From NCBI GenBank assembly GCA_964371695.1, contig CAYJOG010000094.1:1-7982 (forward strand): 7,982 nucleotides of DNA, in the 5' to 3' direction. Below, in pieces: positions 6,363-7,982 of the stretch. This DNA comes from CAYJOG01 sp964371695 [NCBI: uncultured bacterium]. GTDB lineage: Bacteria > CAYJOG01. Below the pieces are notes generated by a model. The model saw only the letters and a program-made list of their open reading frames with translations, was not told the DNA's origin and did not search any database. The first letter of the stretch is position 1; each line of letters starts with the position of its first letter. The translations under genes were made by a program, and so were the position numbers.

Positions 6363-6544
6363 CAGCCCACCTGCCTGTCAGAGCTTTCGGGCGGGTTCGC
6401 GTTCTGGATGCGCAGGGGAGGTTCGGAAAGTTTGTTGCGCACCCGGCGGCGATAGCGCATTTCATCCAGCGGGAAAAGCACCCACTTCACAACCTTTTTG
6501 AGAAAGGCCTTGAATACACTGAATAAGGACCGTTTTTTTCGCAT
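6362..6544 (-). CDS. Candidate small basic protein (60 aa), function unknown
   Basis: A 60-residue ORF from ATG 6542-6544 to TGA 6362-6364. It is very basic at the front (MRKKRSLFSVFKAFLKKVVK), has a short hydrophobic or amphipathic stretch WVLFPLDEM, then YRRRVRNKL and a hydrophilic proline-rich tail. I recognise no family. Support: codons in the second half end mostly in G or C like the neighbouring genes, and the gene lies convergent to the thioredoxin-NHL gene with a hairpin between them. Against: it has no Shine-Dalgarno and is short. The same frame stays open upstream to ATG 6773-6775 (137 residues) and beyond, under the family 2 glycosidase gene. The upstream part has weaker GC preference at third positions and no recognised motif, so I chose the short form. 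The overlapping + strand ORF 6332-6526 looks less protein-like. Confidence 0.4.
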   Translation of the reverse strand: MRKKRSLFSVFKAFLKKVVKWVLFPLDEMRYRRRVRNKLSEPPLRIQNANPPESSDRQVG

Positions 6545-6862
6545 GGCGGTTAAACTAAGCAGACGGTTTTGATAAAAGGCTGTGCCACCATTTGGGCCAA
6601 AGCCCCTCAACACTGGGTGAGAAACCGCTTCCCTGGCATTTTCACCACGTAAACCGAGGGCTGAAATGGCGCTTTCGCCAATCTTAACATCGGTCACACC
6701 TGTCGCGAAAATTAACGGTGTTATGGTTACCACAGGCTTTTTTGTTGAAACCGGGCCATATTTTTTGGAAAACATGGGTATTTCTGGGCAATAACCTTGC
6801 CAGGATTTAACTGGCCTGCATTCTTGCCAATTTTGGCGCTCAGGTTCGCATAAGATTTGGCG
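6545..6862. other. Gene-poor leader region upstream of the family 2 glycosidase
   Basis: This 318-base stretch is clearly lower in GC than the rest. It holds no recognised gene on either strand, except that a minus-strand frame continues through it (possible N-terminal extension of the 6362-6544 ORF). A small hairpin TGGCG-CTTT-CGCCA lies at 6667-6680, and the last 65 bases hold two dyads. The region probably contains the promoter of the glycosidase gene. No boxes could be assigned firmly. Confidence 0.4.
6799..6837. promoter_or_regulatory. Paired GCCA/TGGC dyads upstream of the glycosidase start
   Basis: Two inverted repeats lie in tandem: GCCAG (6799-6803) with CTGGC (6811-6815), seven bases apart, and GCCAA (6826-6830) with TTGGC (6833-6837), two bases apart. 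They end 25 bases before the ATG. Four similar half-sites in the expected promoter region suggest a binding site for a sugar-responsive regulator. The factor is unknown, and the different spacings weaken the case. Confidence 0.3.
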
Positions 6863-7982
6863 ATGAATCACTGGCTCTTTCAGGAACGCTGGGGGCATCC
6901 CCGCCCGGACAAAGCCCGTCCCCAGTGGCTGGACCTCACCGGAGAGTGGTCCTTTGACCTGGACCCCTGGCGCAAAGGGCTGGGACGCGGTTGGCAACAC
7001 AACCCTGGCCTGCTCAAAAAACACATCCAGGTCCCCTTTCCGGTGGAAAGTCCGCTGAGCGGTGTAGAGACGCACCCCGGCCTGTCGGCCTTCTGGTATG
7101 GCCGCTGGATGGCCCCGCCCACCGGCTGGCAGGGCCGTGGGCGTGTGCTGCTGCATTTCGGCGCGGTGGACGCCACCACCCAGGTATTCCTGAACGGTGT
7201 CTCCCTGGGCAGCCACACGGGGGGCTTTTCCCCTTTCTCCTTTGACATCACCCGGCACCTGCAACCGGGGGCCAACGCCCTGTGCCTGCTGGTGAGCGAC
7301 CTGCCCGACCCGCGCCTGGCCCGGGGCAAACAGTCGCTGCTCAATCAGGGGGTGCTGGTGTTTTACCCCCCCACCAGCGGCGTGTGGCAACCCGTGTGGC
7401 TGGAAAAAGTCGGTGAGATTTATGCCGAGCGTTACACCAGCCACTGGTCTGCCAGAGAGGGCGCGCTCAGCCTGGGCGTGACGCTGGCGGGGGGTGCGGG
7501 GCGCTGTGTGCTCACCGCTCATCTCACACAACCCGGTGGCGAAGTGCTCAAAACCTCTCTCACCGTTCACAAAAAACAGGACCGCATGACCGTGGACCTG
7601 CCGCCCCTGCCACTGCCCCACCCAGCCCTCTGGAGCACGGACTCACCCCATCTTTATCCCCTGCGGTTCACCGTGACAGGCGCGGGCGAAGCGGACGAAC
7701 TGTTTGGTTACATAGGCCTGCGCACCATCGAGGCGCGGGGCGACCGCATTTTTCTCAACAACGCGGAACTGTTTCAGCAGATGGCCCTGTGCCAGGGTTA
7801 TTTCGAGGGCGGGCTGTGTACGCCACCCAACGGAGCTGAGGATTTCTGGCGCGACGTGTCGGTGAGCAAAGACCTTGGTTTCAACGGCCTGCGCATGCAC
7901 GCCAAGGCCGAAGACCCCCGGTTTCATGCCGCCGCCGACGCCCTGGGCCTGCTGCTTTGGGCCGAAATGCCCAGCGCCTATC
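6863..7982 (+). CDS. Glycoside hydrolase family 2 enzyme (beta-galactosidase/glucuronidase-like), cut by the right edge
   Basis: The first 373 residues of a family 2 glycosidase; the frame is open to the window edge. Full members usually run well past 550 residues, so a large C-terminal part is missing. The N-terminal jelly-roll sugar-binding domain (about 20-185) shows LTGEWSFDLDPW, WYGRWM, LHFGAVDATTQVFLNGVSLGSHTGGFSPFSFDIT (97-130) and TSGVWQPVWLE (171-181). An immunoglobulin-like domain covers about 186-290. The TIM-barrel start reads QGYFEGGLCTPP, then GFNGLRMHAKAEDPRFHAAADALGLLLWAEMPSAY (339-373). The acid/base and nucleophile glutamates lie beyond the window, so activity and substrate cannot be judged. 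There is no signal peptide, which suggests a cytoplasmic enzyme acting on imported oligosaccharides. A TAA at 6851-6853 in the same frame rules out a much longer N-terminus; TTG 6857 is the only other nearby start. No clear Shine-Dalgarno is present. Confidence 0.94.
   Translation, partial: MNHWLFQERWGHPRPDKARPQWLDLTGEWSFDLDPWRKGLGRGWQHNPGLLKKHIQVPFPVESPLSGVETHPGLSAFWYGRWMAPPTGWQGRGRVLLHFGAVDATTQVFLNGVSLGSHTGGFSPFSFDITRHLQPGANALCLLVSDLPDPRLARGKQSLLNQGVLVFYPPTSGVWQPVWLEKVGEIYAERYTSHWSAREGALSLGVTLAGGAGRCVLTAHLTQPGGEVLKTSLTVHKKQDRMTVDLPPLPLPHPALWSTDSPHLYPLRFTVTGAGEADELFGYIGLRTIEARGDRIFLNNAELFQQMALCQGYFEGGLCTPPNGAEDFWRDVSVSKDLGFNGLRMHAKAEDPRFHAAADALGLLLWAEMPSAY

Noticed and set aside
6362-7621. 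419-codon minus-strand frame as one gene
   Set aside because: Most of it lies antisense to the family 2 glycosidase and looks like shadow sequence; only the 3' end (6362-6544, perhaps to 6775) is kept as a candidate.

Overview
This is a GC-rich bacterial chromosomal window holding four well-supported genes, one gene cut by the right edge, one weaker small gene, and two intergenic regions packed with palindromic repeats. The phylum cannot be proven from the sequence. The palindrome family GCAGGC-RTCCY-GCCTGC, CCCTCTCCC/GGGAGAGGG-type repeats, weak Shine-Dalgarno use, a flagellar gene standing alone and an accessory glycosidase together suggest a Verrucomicrobiota-like (PVC group) genome. I hold this only moderately. 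No phage, plasmid, transposase, CRISPR, rRNA or tRNA signal was seen.

Layout. 2-1339 (-) encodes RimO, the radical-SAM methylthiotransferase that modifies ribosomal protein S12. 1340-1536 is the divergent gap to flhB, and 1367-1507 of it is a run of five hairpins separated by only 2-3 bases. 1537-2637 (+) encodes FlhB, the export-gate/substrate-switch protein of the flagellar secretion apparatus, with NPIH in place of the usual NPTH cleavage motif. 2638-3105 is a 468-bp convergent gap with no gene. It holds a purine-rich tract and a mosaic of at least five palindromes, some nested inside others. 3106-4098 (-) encodes an extended short-chain dehydrogenase/NAD-dependent epimerase-like protein. 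4099-4287 is a divergent promoter region with a small dyad. 4288-6315 (+) encodes a predicted lipoprotein with a thioredoxin-like domain (CCINC motif), a six-bladed NHL propeller and a C-terminal beta domain, the same architecture as animal NHLRC2. 6316-6361 has a hairpin between convergent genes. 6362-6544 (-) is a candidate small basic protein. 6545-6862 is a leader region with two GCCA/TGGC dyads. 6863 to the right edge (+) is the N-terminal 373 residues of a glycoside hydrolase family 2 enzyme.

The genes do not form one pathway: neighbours are divergent or convergent, so nearly every gene is its own transcription unit. The least ordinary parts are the structured DNA (the five-hairpin array before flhB and the nested inverted repeat mosaic after it) and the NHLRC2-like lipoprotein. 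I found no convincing new multi-gene system.
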